Below are positions 48,333-56,376 of a DNA stretch of 64,000 bases, one piece after another. Each line of letters opens with the position of its first letter. Within the stretch, counting starts at the first letter, position 1. The stretch covers positions 186,001 to 250,000 of the forward strand of contig CAZDEB010000002.1 in assembly GCA_964504305.1 (NCBI GenBank), read 5' to 3'. The notes under the pieces are model-generated. The model saw only the letters and a program-made list of their open reading frames with translations, searched no databases and was not told where the DNA came from. The DNA comes from UBA11606 sp964504305 (GTDB taxonomy: Bacteria > Actinomycetota > Acidimicrobiia > Acidimicrobiales > Aldehydirespiratoraceae). A program made the translations under genes and the position numbers.

Positions 48333-50293
48333 TCAGCCGGCGGGCGTGACGGGGGCGATCGAGATGCTGTCGATAACGGCCCCGACCGAACCCGGCGTGG
48401 TCGAGTCGAACGAAACCCAGGTCGAAGTCCCGTCAGCGACGAAGGTCATGCTCGAGTGTTGCCATTGCATGTCGTTGCGGCTGATGTTCGTCGTGTCGAA
48501 ACTGTGCGACGATACATCGTCGCCAGCTGACAAGTTAAGCGTCTTCACCCCGCGCTGGCCGTGCGGATTCCCTGACATGTCGAAGCTGATCTCATAGGTC
48601 TGGCCTTCGACGGTGTCGATGGTGCGGCCGAACCAGCCGGGTCCGTCGCCGTTCATGTCGATACTCGTGTCGCCGTCGGCAGCCTGCCAGAGATCGGTTC
48701 CCGTGAGGGCCACACCGTCGCCTTGCCACCCGTCGACCCAGCCTCCATCAAGGTTCTGTCGGACCCATTCTCGTGTGCCGTCAAAGCTCCAAGAATCGCC
48801 GCCGTTGTCGACTGGTGCTGTCGGCACGTCGGCGACTACCTGCGCCGACGTTCCGGCGTCGTCTTCTACCAGATCGGGCATGTCAACCAATGCGACGTCG
48901 CCCTCGTCGAGAAAGCCTTGAGCGACCCATTCTTCGACTGTCGGACTGTTGGCAACCTGGCCGGCGTCGTCAACGGTTGGGGCAGTGTCGGTCGGTGCAT
49001 CGTCAACNNNNNNNNNNNNNNNNNNNNNNNNNNNNNNNNNNNNNNNNNNNNNNNNNNNNNNNNNNNNNNNNNNNNNNNNNNNNNNNNNNNNNNNNNNNNN
49101 NNNNNNNCAACCTGGCCGGCGTCGTCAACGGTTGGGGCAGTGTCGGTCGGTGCATCGTCAACAGTTGGGGTGTCAACGGTCGGAGCGGCGTCAGCAGTCG
49201 GGGCATCGGCGGTTGGTGCCAAGTCAGCAGTTGGTGCATCGGCGGTCGGTGCGGCGTCAGCAGTCGGTGCGGCGTCAACGGTCGGAGCGGCGTCAGCAGT
49301 CGGGGCATCGGCGGTTGGTGCCGAGTCAGCAGTTGGTGCATCGGCGGTCGGTGCGGCGTCAGCAGTCGGGGCGTCAGCAGTCGGGGCGTCAGCGGTCGGC
49401 GCGTCAGCCACGACGGAGTGGGAGGCATCGATATTCACGTCGTGGTCGATGGCCGGTCCGAGGTCAAGGCCGCCGTCGGCCAGAAAATCACCGTCAAGGT
49501 CGATTGAGGTACCACCGAAATCGGTCGCCTCGATAGCGCTGAAGTCGAGGATCAGGCCTGCGTCACCCCCGTCGGCGTCAACGACGTCAAGCTGAACAAC
49601 CGACGAGTGCATGTCGATCGTTGGGGTACCAAGATCGGTATCGATGGTCGGTACGGTGTCGTCGTCGAGCGTTTGAGTAATTCCGGGACTCGAGTCCTCG
49701 GCGTCGGCCGCGCTGCTGCTGTCGGCCATGAACGCTCCCGCGGTAGCACCGCCGACAACGCCGATAACCACAGCCGCCAGTACCAAACGATGACGTACCC
49801 CGATCATGCTCCCGGGTGGTTGACCCATCCAGAAGGCCAGCCGGCGCTCGAGATCATCGTCGGTCAGATCGAGAACGGTGGCCAGGACATCGATGTCGCA
49901 CGACCGAAGCTGAATTGGAGTCTCAGGCTCCAGGCCGCGGAGCTTGCGCACCACTGCGACATAACCCTCAAGGAAGTCGTCGTTGTCGGTTAGACCCGGA
50001 ACGTAAGGAACGACCAATCCACCAACCACAATGCCGCCCGCTGAAGCGTCCACGACGATCGGCACCCGAGGCGCAATGTGACCACCAAGGTCCAGACCGT
50101 ATGTGGCGGCGATGGCCTGAGCCATCGAGGCGTCGGGCTTTTTACGGCCTTCTTCCCAGTGACGCAACTTGCGCACGGAAATGTGCAGCGCATCGGCAGC
50201 TTCTTGCTCTTGAAGACCGATCATGGTGCGTGCGGCATGCAACGCTTCACCGAGGCGTTTGCGTGGGATGTCTGTGTAGTCCAGCGTGCTCAT
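48333..50293 (-). CDS. HTH-membrane-stalk protein with choice-of-anchor-C-like outer domain, interrupted by an assembly gap
   Basis: Residues 14-68 are an Xre-type HTH ('EAADALHISVRKLRHWEEG'). Residues 169-190 are one membrane helix ('LVLAAVVIGVVGGATAGAFM'). Residues 297-390 are a 'PTADAPTADAAP' stalk. The C-terminal 160 residues ('DLWQAADGDTSIDMNGDGPG', 'GQTYEISFDMSGNPHGQRGV', 'KTLNLSAGDD') match the choice-of-anchor-C / DUF642 jelly-roll type. As given, the frame breaks at the 100 N. Removing the Ns and one of the two 55-bp copies joins both halves in frame ('DDAGQV' + 'ANSPTVEEWV'), giving 601 residues. It resembles RodZ in layout (cytoplasmic HTH, one TM, outer beta domain). It lies between prcA and pafA, where no gene is usual; function unknown. 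Confidence 0.8.
48953..49162. repeat. 55-bp duplicated ends around the second assembly gap
   Basis: Bases 48953-49007 and 49108-49162 are identical over 55 positions, the same length as at the first gap. The unit lies in the Asp/Thr/Pro-rich stalk sequence, where tandem repeats would break a de Bruijn assembly. Collapsing it restores the reading frame. Confidence 0.92.
49008..49107. other. Assembly gap (100 N)
   Basis: Exactly 100 Ns inside a protein-coding gene. Missing sequence could in principle contain more stalk repeats, but the duplicated flanks suggest that nothing unique is missing. Confidence 0.99.
49165..49410. repeat. Degenerate tandem repeat coding for an Ala-Pro-Thr-Asp stalk
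   Basis: Repeated plus-strand blocks of the type GTCAGCAGTCGG, GCATCGGCGGTCGGT and GTCAACGGTCGGAGC encode (A)PTAD and (A)PTVD units, about twenty in all. Unit length alternates between 12 and 15 bases (PTAD and APTAD), giving a higher-order repeat visible as two near-identical blocks around 49180-49240 and 49280-49345. Confidence 0.85.
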
Positions 50294-50434
50294 AATTCCC
50301 CTGAAAAAGGTTTCAGGGTCGGTTACGGGCGCGGTGGGCCAGTTCTCAATCAGGATCGTTCGGCGACCTCATGTCGTTGTGACGATGGTCCCAGGCGCCG
50401 TTGCCACTTGGCCCGGAAATCAGCGCCAGACTGC

Positions 50435-51118
50435 TCAGTTTGTGAGCAACTCGGTGCACTCTTGGTCGGACAGGCGCCTGAACGTCCGTCGCTGCGAACC
50501 CCGCTGTAGAACGGCAACTTCGAGCGCTGAAGCATCCAACTCCCGGTCGGGTCCGCTCAGTGCGTCGACGGCTCGTCGAAGGCCCTCGCCAAGCGTGGGC
50601 ACCGTGCCGTTGACCTCGAAACGTTGAGTGATCGTGTCGGCTTCGCCGCCGAGTACCACCGACATGTCTTCGTCCATAACAGTGCCGTCGTAGAGGATGT
50701 GGAACAGTTGATCCCCACTCCCATCGCCCTCGAACCCGATCTCGGCCACCAGGATCTCGACTTCCATCGGTTTCATCTCGTGGGTGAAGATCTGGCCCAG
50801 GCTCTGGGCATATTGGTTGGCGAGACTTCGGGCGTCGACATCTTCGCGACTAAACGAATAGCCCTTCATGTCGGCGTGGCGGACTCCAGCGATACGTAAC
50901 TGATCAAACTCGTTGTACTTGCCGACCCCGGCGAACGCGATCCGGTCGTAGATCTCGCTGACCTTTCGGAGCGTTGATGAGTTGTTCTCGGCACAAATTG
51001 CGATGCCGTGATCGAACCGGAAGGCAATGAGGCTGCGACCGCGGGCGATGCCCTTACGGGCGTAGTCGGCGCGATCCTTCATTACCTGCTCGGGGGCAAC
51101 GTAAAAAGGCATGTTCAT
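50435..51118 (-). CDS. prcA: 20S proteasome alpha subunit
   Basis: A 227-residue alpha subunit. The N-terminal gate and H0 helix 'FYVAPEQVMKDRADYARKGI' 'ARGRS' and 'VSEIYDRIAFAGVGKYNEFD' match actinobacterial PrcA. It forms the outer heptameric rings that gate the chamber and dock the ARC/Mpa ATPase. The C-terminus ('FRRLSDQECTELLTN') lacks the long Ser/Gln-rich tail of mycobacterial PrcA. It is 15 bases after prcB. Confidence 0.97.
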   Translation of the reverse strand: MNMPFYVAPEQVMKDRADYARKGIARGRSLIAFRFDHGIAICAENNSSTLRKVSEIYDRIAFAGVGKYNEFDQLRIAGVRHADMKGYSFSREDVDARSLANQYAQSLGQIFTHEMKPMEVEILVAEIGFEGDGSGDQLFHILYDGTVMDEDMSVVLGGEADTITQRFEVNGTVPTLGEGLRRAVDALSGPDRELDASALEVAVLQRGSQRRTFRRLSDQECTELLTN

Positions 51119-51133
51119 GGCGGTCGTCCTTTG

Positions 51134-51916
51134 CTAACGCCGGCGGGCGATAATGGCCTGCGTGCGGTCAGCGAGCTCGTCATCGGGCAGCCGGGTGTAG
51201 CCGCCGGCGGAGATCGTGGCCACAACCGGGTAGATGCCCCGAATTGGGTCGGGCCCGCCGGTAGCGGAGTCCTCGTCGGCGGCTTCGAACAGTGCCAACA
51301 CGGCGAGGTCGGTGACGGCCCCGGCGTCCATGTCGGCCTCGTACCCGAGCTTCACGACGGTGCCGGCGTGAAGACTTCCCGAGCCGGTGCTGGCATGTTC
51401 GGCTTCTTCGTAGCGCCCGCCAGTGATGTCGAACTCAAAGAGCCTCCCTTGGCCACGCGCGAGGTCGAAGCCCGCAAAGATCGGCACGACAACCATTCCC
51501 TGCATCGCGGCGGGCAGGTTCCCGCGGACCATTTGGCTCAGCTGGTTGGCTTTGCCTTCGAGGCTCAGAGAGGTGCCTTCGACCTTCTCGTAGTGTTCGA
51601 GTTGCAGCTGGAACAGCCGCACCATTTCGATAGCGGGACCGGCCGCCCCGGCGATAGCCACACCACTGTGCCGGTCGGCGGGAAAAACCTTCTCGAGTGT
51701 GCGATGACTGATCAAATTGCCCGACGTCGCCCGGCGATCACCAGCCAGCAATACCCCGTCGCGGTAACGGATGGCAATGCACGTGGTGCCGTGACGGTAC
51801 TGCTCGACCGGAATCGGTCCCGCCGATGCGCTGGCGGCTACATGCCCGCTGCGTCGTAGAAGGCCAGCAAAGTCAGGGCCCGGATCGTCGTGAGTCCTAA
51901 AGAGGGGCAGGTTCAT
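51134..51916 (-). CDS. prcB: 20S proteasome beta subunit
   Basis: A 260-residue precursor. A 43-residue propeptide ends in 'EQYRHG', and autocleavage frees Thr44 of 'TTCIAIRYRDGVLLAGDRRAT' as catalytic N-terminal nucleophile; Asp and Lys partners follow in 'GDRRA' and 'LEKVFPAD'. It is four bases downstream of pup, in the classical pup-prcB-prcA order. Confidence 0.98.
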   Translation of the reverse strand: MNLPLFRTHDDPGPDFAGLLRRSGHVAASASAGPIPVEQYRHGTTCIAIRYRDGVLLAGDRRATSGNLISHRTLEKVFPADRHSGVAIAGAAGPAIEMVRLFQLQLEHYEKVEGTSLSLEGKANQLSQMVRGNLPAAMQGMVVVPIFAGFDLARGQGRLFEFDITGGRYEEAEHASTGSGSLHAGTVVKLGYEADMDAGAVTDLAVLALFEAADEDSATGGPDPIRGIYPVVATISAGGYTRLPDDELADRTQAIIARRR

Positions 51917-51920
51917 CGAG

Positions 51921-52115
51921 CTACTGGCCGCCTTTTTGAATGTAGCTCTTTACGAACTCCTCGGCGTTGGTTTCGAGAACTTCGTCGATCTCGTCGAGCA
52001 AGTCGTCGAGCTCGGCCTTGAGCTCCTCGCCGCGTTCGGACCCTGCGGGCGCATCGGCAGTTTCGGTTTCGCGCTCGGCCGGCGCCGGCTTTTGTACGTG
52101 CTCTCTTTCGGCCAT
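51921..52115 (-). CDS. pup: Prokaryotic ubiquitin-like protein Pup
   Basis: A 64-residue, acidic, disordered protein that ends 'SYIQKGGQ'. The C-terminal Gln must be deamidated by Dop (the next gene upstream) before PafA can use it. The middle 'EELKAELDDLLDEIDEVLET' forms the helix that binds the coiled coil of ARC/Mpa. It lies between dop (24 bases) and prcB (4 bases). Confidence 0.98.
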   Translation of the reverse strand: MAEREHVQKPAPAERETETADAPAGSERGEELKAELDDLLDEIDEVLETNAEEFVKSYIQKGGQ

Positions 52116-52139
52116 GTCAACCTCTCAAACAATCGCTAG

Positions 52140-53648
52140 TCAGTTACCCAGGCGTTGGAGAAGCTCCATCGCCGTTTCGCACTCTTCAAACAAGGTACCG
52201 ACGTGAGCCTCGGTACCGCGCATCGGTTCCATCATCGGCACCCGCCGCAGCGCGCTGGTACCGACATCGAACACGATCGAATCCCAGTTGGCGGCGACGA
52301 CCTGGTCGGGAAACTGTTGGACACACCGACCACGAAAGAAAGCCCGGGTGTCGGTCGGCGGTTCGGTCATGGCCAACACCGCATCGTCATCAGACACAAG
52401 CTGCTCGAGTCCAACACGCCACGCCAGTCCCTTGTTGGGTCGCATATCGCTGTACTGAATGTCCATTACCCGCAGACGGGCGTCGGTCCACTCGAGGCCG
52501 TGTCGCTCCCGGTAGCCATCAAGGAGGCGGTATTTCGCGACCCAGTCGAGCTGATCGGAGAGTTGCATCGGGTCGGACTCGAGGCCCGCCAACACAAGCT
52601 CCCAACGACGCAGCACCTCAAGAGCCGAGTCGCCGCCGACCATCTCGGTGCCGTGAGCGTCAACGTATTTTCGGCTGAGGTCGAACAGTTCCCATTGAAC
52701 CTCGAGCGCAGTGATCGTCGAGCCGTCGGCCAGTGGTAACGCCTCGCTCAAAGTGAGGTCGTGGGACACGTGGCGCATCGAGGCCACCGGCGCCTTGAAC
52801 ACAAACTCTCGGGCAATGGCGTCGTCTTCGACCAGCGCCAGCACAAGAGCGGTCGTACCGACCTTGAGGAACGTGGCGACCTGCGATGGGTTGGCGTCGC
52901 CCACGATCACGTGCAGGCGTCGGTACTTGCGAGCATCAGCATGGGGCTCATCACGAGTGTTGATGATCGGCCGCTTCAGGGTGGTCTCGAGCCCGACTTC
53001 CTCCTCGAAGAAGTCGGCCCGCTGGGTGAGTTGGAACGGCACCTCGTCGGTGCGTTGCCCGGGAAGCTCGGCGCCGACTTTGCCGGCCCCGGTGAAAATC
53101 TGCCGGGTGATGAAATGGGCGGTGCAGTGGGTGACGATCCGGCTGAACGGCGTGTCGCGGCTAACCAGGTAATTTTCGTGGGTGCCGTAGCTGTTGCCTT
53201 TGCCGTCGGAGTTGTTCTTGTAGAGGACAAGTTCTTGGCCGTCGGGGAGGATCTGATTGGCTGCCGCTACCGACGCCTGCACAATCAGCTCGCCGGCTCG
53301 GTCGAAGCGCACCACGCTAAGCGGGTCGGCGCACTCTGGCGTAGCCATCTCGGGGTGGGCATGGTCGACGTAGTAGCGCGCTCCGTTGCTCAGCACGGCG
53401 TTGACGAGGTGGGTCTCGACCTCCGGGGGCATAGCTCCCAACGGGCTGAAGCCGCGGGCGTCGGCGCCCGGGGTCTCGTCAACGAAGTCCCATGCGACGA
53501 GATCGGACCGGGTGTCGAGCTTGTAGCCAGCCGACGCCAAGTAGGCGTTGATCAGTAGCGAAGACGCGGTGATTGGACTGGACTCGTCGGTGCCGCGATG
53601 AACTATGCCGTATTCGGTCTCGATACCGAGCGATTTGATGATGGCCAT
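52140..53648 (-). CDS. dop: Pup deamidase/depupylase Dop
   Basis: A 502-residue enzyme that deamidates the Pup C-terminal Gln and removes Pup from substrates. 'KSLGIETEYGIVHRG' carries the conserved Glu10; the Dop-specific loop is seen in 'WDFVDETPGADARGFSPLG' around residues 54-72, absent from PafA. 'YKNNSDGKGNSYGTHENYL' and 'TLKRPIINTRDEPHADARKY' follow. It starts the dop-pup-prcB-prcA run. Confidence 0.98.
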   Translation of the reverse strand: MAIIKSLGIETEYGIVHRGTDESSPITASSLLINAYLASAGYKLDTRSDLVAWDFVDETPGADARGFSPLGAMPPEVETHLVNAVLSNGARYYVDHAHPEMATPECADPLSVVRFDRAGELIVQASVAAANQILPDGQELVLYKNNSDGKGNSYGTHENYLVSRDTPFSRIVTHCTAHFITRQIFTGAGKVGAELPGQRTDEVPFQLTQRADFFEEEVGLETTLKRPIINTRDEPHADARKYRRLHVIVGDANPSQVATFLKVGTTALVLALVEDDAIAREFVFKAPVASMRHVSHDLTLSEALPLADGSTITALEVQWELFDLSRKYVDAHGTEMVGGDSALEVLRRWELVLAGLESDPMQLSDQLDWVAKYRLLDGYRERHGLEWTDARLRVMDIQYSDMRPNKGLAWRVGLEQLVSDDDAVLAMTEPPTDTRAFFRGRCVQQFPDQVVAANWDSIVFDVGTSALRRVPMMEPMRGTEAHVGTLFEECETAMELLQRLGN

Positions 53649-53688
53649 CGGTGCTGACCCTAGTTACTCCAACGGAGCAACCGGACGA

Positions 53689-54468
53689 TCAGAGGATCTG
53701 CGACAGGAACAACTTGGTTCGGTCTTCTTCGGGGGCGGTGAAGAAGTGCTCCGGCGTGCCAGTTTCTACGATCTCGCCTGACTCCATGAAGATGATCCGA
53801 TCGGCGACCTCACGGGCGAAACCCATCTCGTGGGTAACCACGATCATGGTCATGCCGCCCAGGGCGAGGTCCTTCATGACGTCGAGCACTTCTTTGATCA
53901 TTTCGGGGTCGAGCGCCGACGTTGGCTCGTCGAACAACATGACCCGTGGTTCCATGGCGAGCGAACGGGCAATCGCCACCCGCTGTTGCTGCCCACCGGA
54001 TAGCTGGCCGGGGAACTTTTCGGCCTGCTCGGGAATACCGACCCGCTCGAGAAGCTGCATCCCAAGGGCCTCGGCATCGGGGCGAGGCTTCTTGCGAACC
54101 CAGATGGGGGCAAGAGTGATGTTTTCCAGCACGGTTAGGTGCGGGAACAGGTTGAACTGCTGAAACACCATGCCGACTTCGGAACGAATCTTCTCGATGT
54201 TACGAAGGTCGTTGGTGAGCTCGACGCCGTCGACCATGATGGTGCCGCCCTGGTGCACTTCGAGGCGGTTGATACAGCGGATCCACGTCGACTTGCCCGA
54301 ACCAGATGGTCCGAGGACGACCACCACTTCTTTTTCTTTGACGGTGGCGCTCACCCCCTTGAGGGCCTGAAAGTCGCCATACCATTTGTCGACGTTCTGA
54401 CACACGATCATGTCGTCGCGCGCCGCCATCTCTTCGCTTATTGCGACGGTTGCATCGGTAGAACTCAT
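53689..54468 (-). CDS. aapP: Amino-acid ABC transporter ATP-binding protein (AapP/GlnQ-like)
   Basis: A 259-residue ATPase of the polar amino-acid uptake class. Walker A 'VLGPSGSGKSTWIRCINRLE', Q-loop 'GMVFQQFNLFPHLTVLENI', signature 'GQLSGGQQQRVAIARSLA', Walker B 'VMLFDEPTSALDPE' and the switch His in 'IVVTHEMGFA' are all present. It overlaps the second permease by 4 bases and ends 40 bases from dop. Confidence 0.94.
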   Translation of the reverse strand: MSSTDATVAISEEMAARDDMIVCQNVDKWYGDFQALKGVSATVKEKEVVVVLGPSGSGKSTWIRCINRLEVHQGGTIMVDGVELTNDLRNIEKIRSEVGMVFQQFNLFPHLTVLENITLAPIWVRKKPRPDAEALGMQLLERVGIPEQAEKFPGQLSGGQQQRVAIARSLAMEPRVMLFDEPTSALDPEMIKEVLDVMKDLALGGMTMIVVTHEMGFAREVADRIIFMESGEIVETGTPEHFFTAPEEDRTKLFLSQIL

Positions 54469-56375
54469 CGGTCACCAACTCCAAGCTTCTTTTCAAGACT
54501 TTGTGAATATTTAGACATTGTGAACGTGCCCAACCAGTAGACCAGCGATATGAAGAGAAGACCTTCGAGCTTGTGACCGACGAAGTTGACCGGCGTGCTC
54601 TGATTCGGGATCACACTGTTGGCGATCCGCAAGAAGTCGAACACTCCAATGATGGCGAACAGCGAAGTTTCCTTATACGTCGCGATGGCTTGCCCCACGA
54701 GCGGCGGAATCGAAACTCGAAGTGACTGAGGTAAGACGATGAACATGGTGCGCTGCGGGGTGGTCAGGCCCAGGGCATCGGCAGCCTCAAATTGGCCCCG
54801 CCTAACCGATTGCAGTCCGCCTCGGACGTTCTCGGCTAGATAGGCAGCAGAGAACAAGACCAGACCGAGCACAGTGGCGGCCATGCCGGGAGCTTCCATA
54901 CCTTCGGGCAGGAACAGCGGCAACATGATGTCGAAGAAGAACAGAACGGTAATGAACGGGACGCCGCGAACGAACTCGATAAACCAGGTCGCCAACAGTC
55001 GAAAGATCGGCAAGGTTGATGTCCGGGCCAGCGCCAGCAATACGCCCAGAGGGAACGAGAACATAAGGCCGAAGACAGCCGCGAAGATGGTGAACACGAA
55101 CCCGCCGACGATGGTGTCGGACCGCAGCTCCAAGGTAGAAGCCGAGTTCATTATGGTGATGAAATAGTGCATCACCCCTATCGCCACCACCCAAGCGATT
55201 ACGAAGTTACGGCGGGTGCGGAGATCACGGGTGAAGTTGTTGGCCATGAGCGCAAACACCGCCAACGCCACGAAACTGAGACGGGCCTTCTGCAGCATCG
55301 AAATCCAGCCAAAGAAGGCACTGACGAAAGTGAACCCGGCCACGCCGACCATGGCCATGGCGATGAGTCGGCCCAGTTCCCCAATCTTGGGCGACGACAA
55401 GGCGTAGAGCAGGGCTCCACCGAACACCGCAAACGCCACGAACATTGGGAGGTCGGTGTTGAAAACGTGCGTGTAGTCGATGTCGGGGTCCCGCAGGATC
55501 ACCCAGAAGGCAATAAAGGGAGACAAGGCCCAGCCTGCGGTGACCGCGATCTTGACCGCGTCGACCCCACGCAGACGCACGCCCACGAGGTAGATGAGGC
55601 CCGCCAGCACAAACAGTACTGTGAGCGGCATTCGAGTTGAGAACGCCACCAGCGAGTCGGGCTTGATAACGAATGTGCCGTCGCCGCGTACCCCGTAATG
55701 GCCATACTTGACAACCCACAGGCTGGCGATCAGCAAGCCAACCGTGACGTACAGAAGTCGCACGGTTGGGACAAAAACGCTACGACGTTGGTCACCAAAT
55801 TTGACCCACAGCGCCAGCCCGGCCCCGAACAGTAGCGCGGCCAACAAGAACCACGATCCCCGGCCCCCAAGGCTGCTTGCCCACGAATCACGTATGGCCT
55901 CGAAATCCTCGGTGAAGAGCACCTCGCCGGCGTCGTCGCGGCTGAGCGCGCCATTTACCATCAGCGTGCCCAAAGCAATGATCCCGCCGGCGCTCATGAG
56001 CGAAGTTGAGATGCGCTTTATCGACTTCACTCCGCCGCCGGGCCATAGGGCCAGGCTCAATGCGCCAAGACCAACTACCATCCCAAGCGAAGCCCACACC
56101 CGCGAGAACTGGCTGACCGGGTAGGCGTGAGCGAACAGAAGCCGCATGTTGAACTTGATCGAGACCCAATCGCGTTCGGGGTTCTCGAACATGAAGTTGA
56201 CGAGAACGCGGAAAGCCGCCAGCACGAGTACCGAAAAAACCACCGTGAGGATCGCGTTGCCGGGACTCGAGAAAAGATTCTTGCGGGTCCACTCGCCTAT
56301 CGGGAGACTTGGCTCTTCGGGCGGCAGCGCCGGTTGGTCGCTGACTTCCGGTTCGGAGGTTGTGATGTCGGTCAT
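54465..56375 (-). CDS. aapM: Amino-acid ABC transporter permease (AapM-like) with a long membrane N-terminal extension
   Basis: A 636-residue membrane protein, much larger than the usual 220-390. The C-terminal 230 residues are the HisM/GlnP-type permease ('FEFVRGVPFITVLFFFDIML', EAA loop 'GQFEAADALGLTTPQRTMFI'). Before it lie about 380 residues with some ten extra hydrophobic segments ('RVWASLGMVVGLGALSLALW', 'MPLTVLFVLAGLIYLVGVRL') not seen in standard permeases. The extension may stabilise the complex or sense something. It forms a heterodimer with the next permease. Confidence 0.85.
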   Translation of the reverse strand: MTDITTSEPEVSDQPALPPEEPSLPIGEWTRKNLFSSPGNAILTVVFSVLVLAAFRVLVNFMFENPERDWVSIKFNMRLLFAHAYPVSQFSRVWASLGMVVGLGALSLALWPGGGVKSIKRISTSLMSAGGIIALGTLMVNGALSRDDAGEVLFTEDFEAIRDSWASSLGGRGSWFLLAALLFGAGLALWVKFGDQRRSVFVPTVRLLYVTVGLLIASLWVVKYGHYGVRGDGTFVIKPDSLVAFSTRMPLTVLFVLAGLIYLVGVRLRGVDAVKIAVTAGWALSPFIAFWVILRDPDIDYTHVFNTDLPMFVAFAVFGGALLYALSSPKIGELGRLIAMAMVGVAGFTFVSAFFGWISMLQKARLSFVALAVFALMANNFTRDLRTRRNFVIAWVVAIGVMHYFITIMNSASTLELRSDTIVGGFVFTIFAAVFGLMFSFPLGVLLALARTSTLPIFRLLATWFIEFVRGVPFITVLFFFDIMLPLFLPEGMEAPGMAATVLGLVLFSAAYLAENVRGGLQSVRRGQFEAADALGLTTPQRTMFIVLPQSLRVSIPPLVGQAIATYKETSLFAIIGVFDFLRIANSVIPNQSTPVNFVGHKLEGLLFISLVYWLGTFTMSKYSQSLEKKLGVGDR

Positions 56376-56376
56376 G

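Noticed and set aside
49165..49410. Repeat block beside the gap as a CRISPR array or mobile repeat
   Set aside because: Units of 12 and 15 bases translate to PTAD/APTAD in the open frame; no spacers.
49008..50293. Two separate genes, one on each side of the second gap
   Set aside because: Joining at the duplicated 55 bp gives one continuous frame; the right-hand piece has no start signal of its own.
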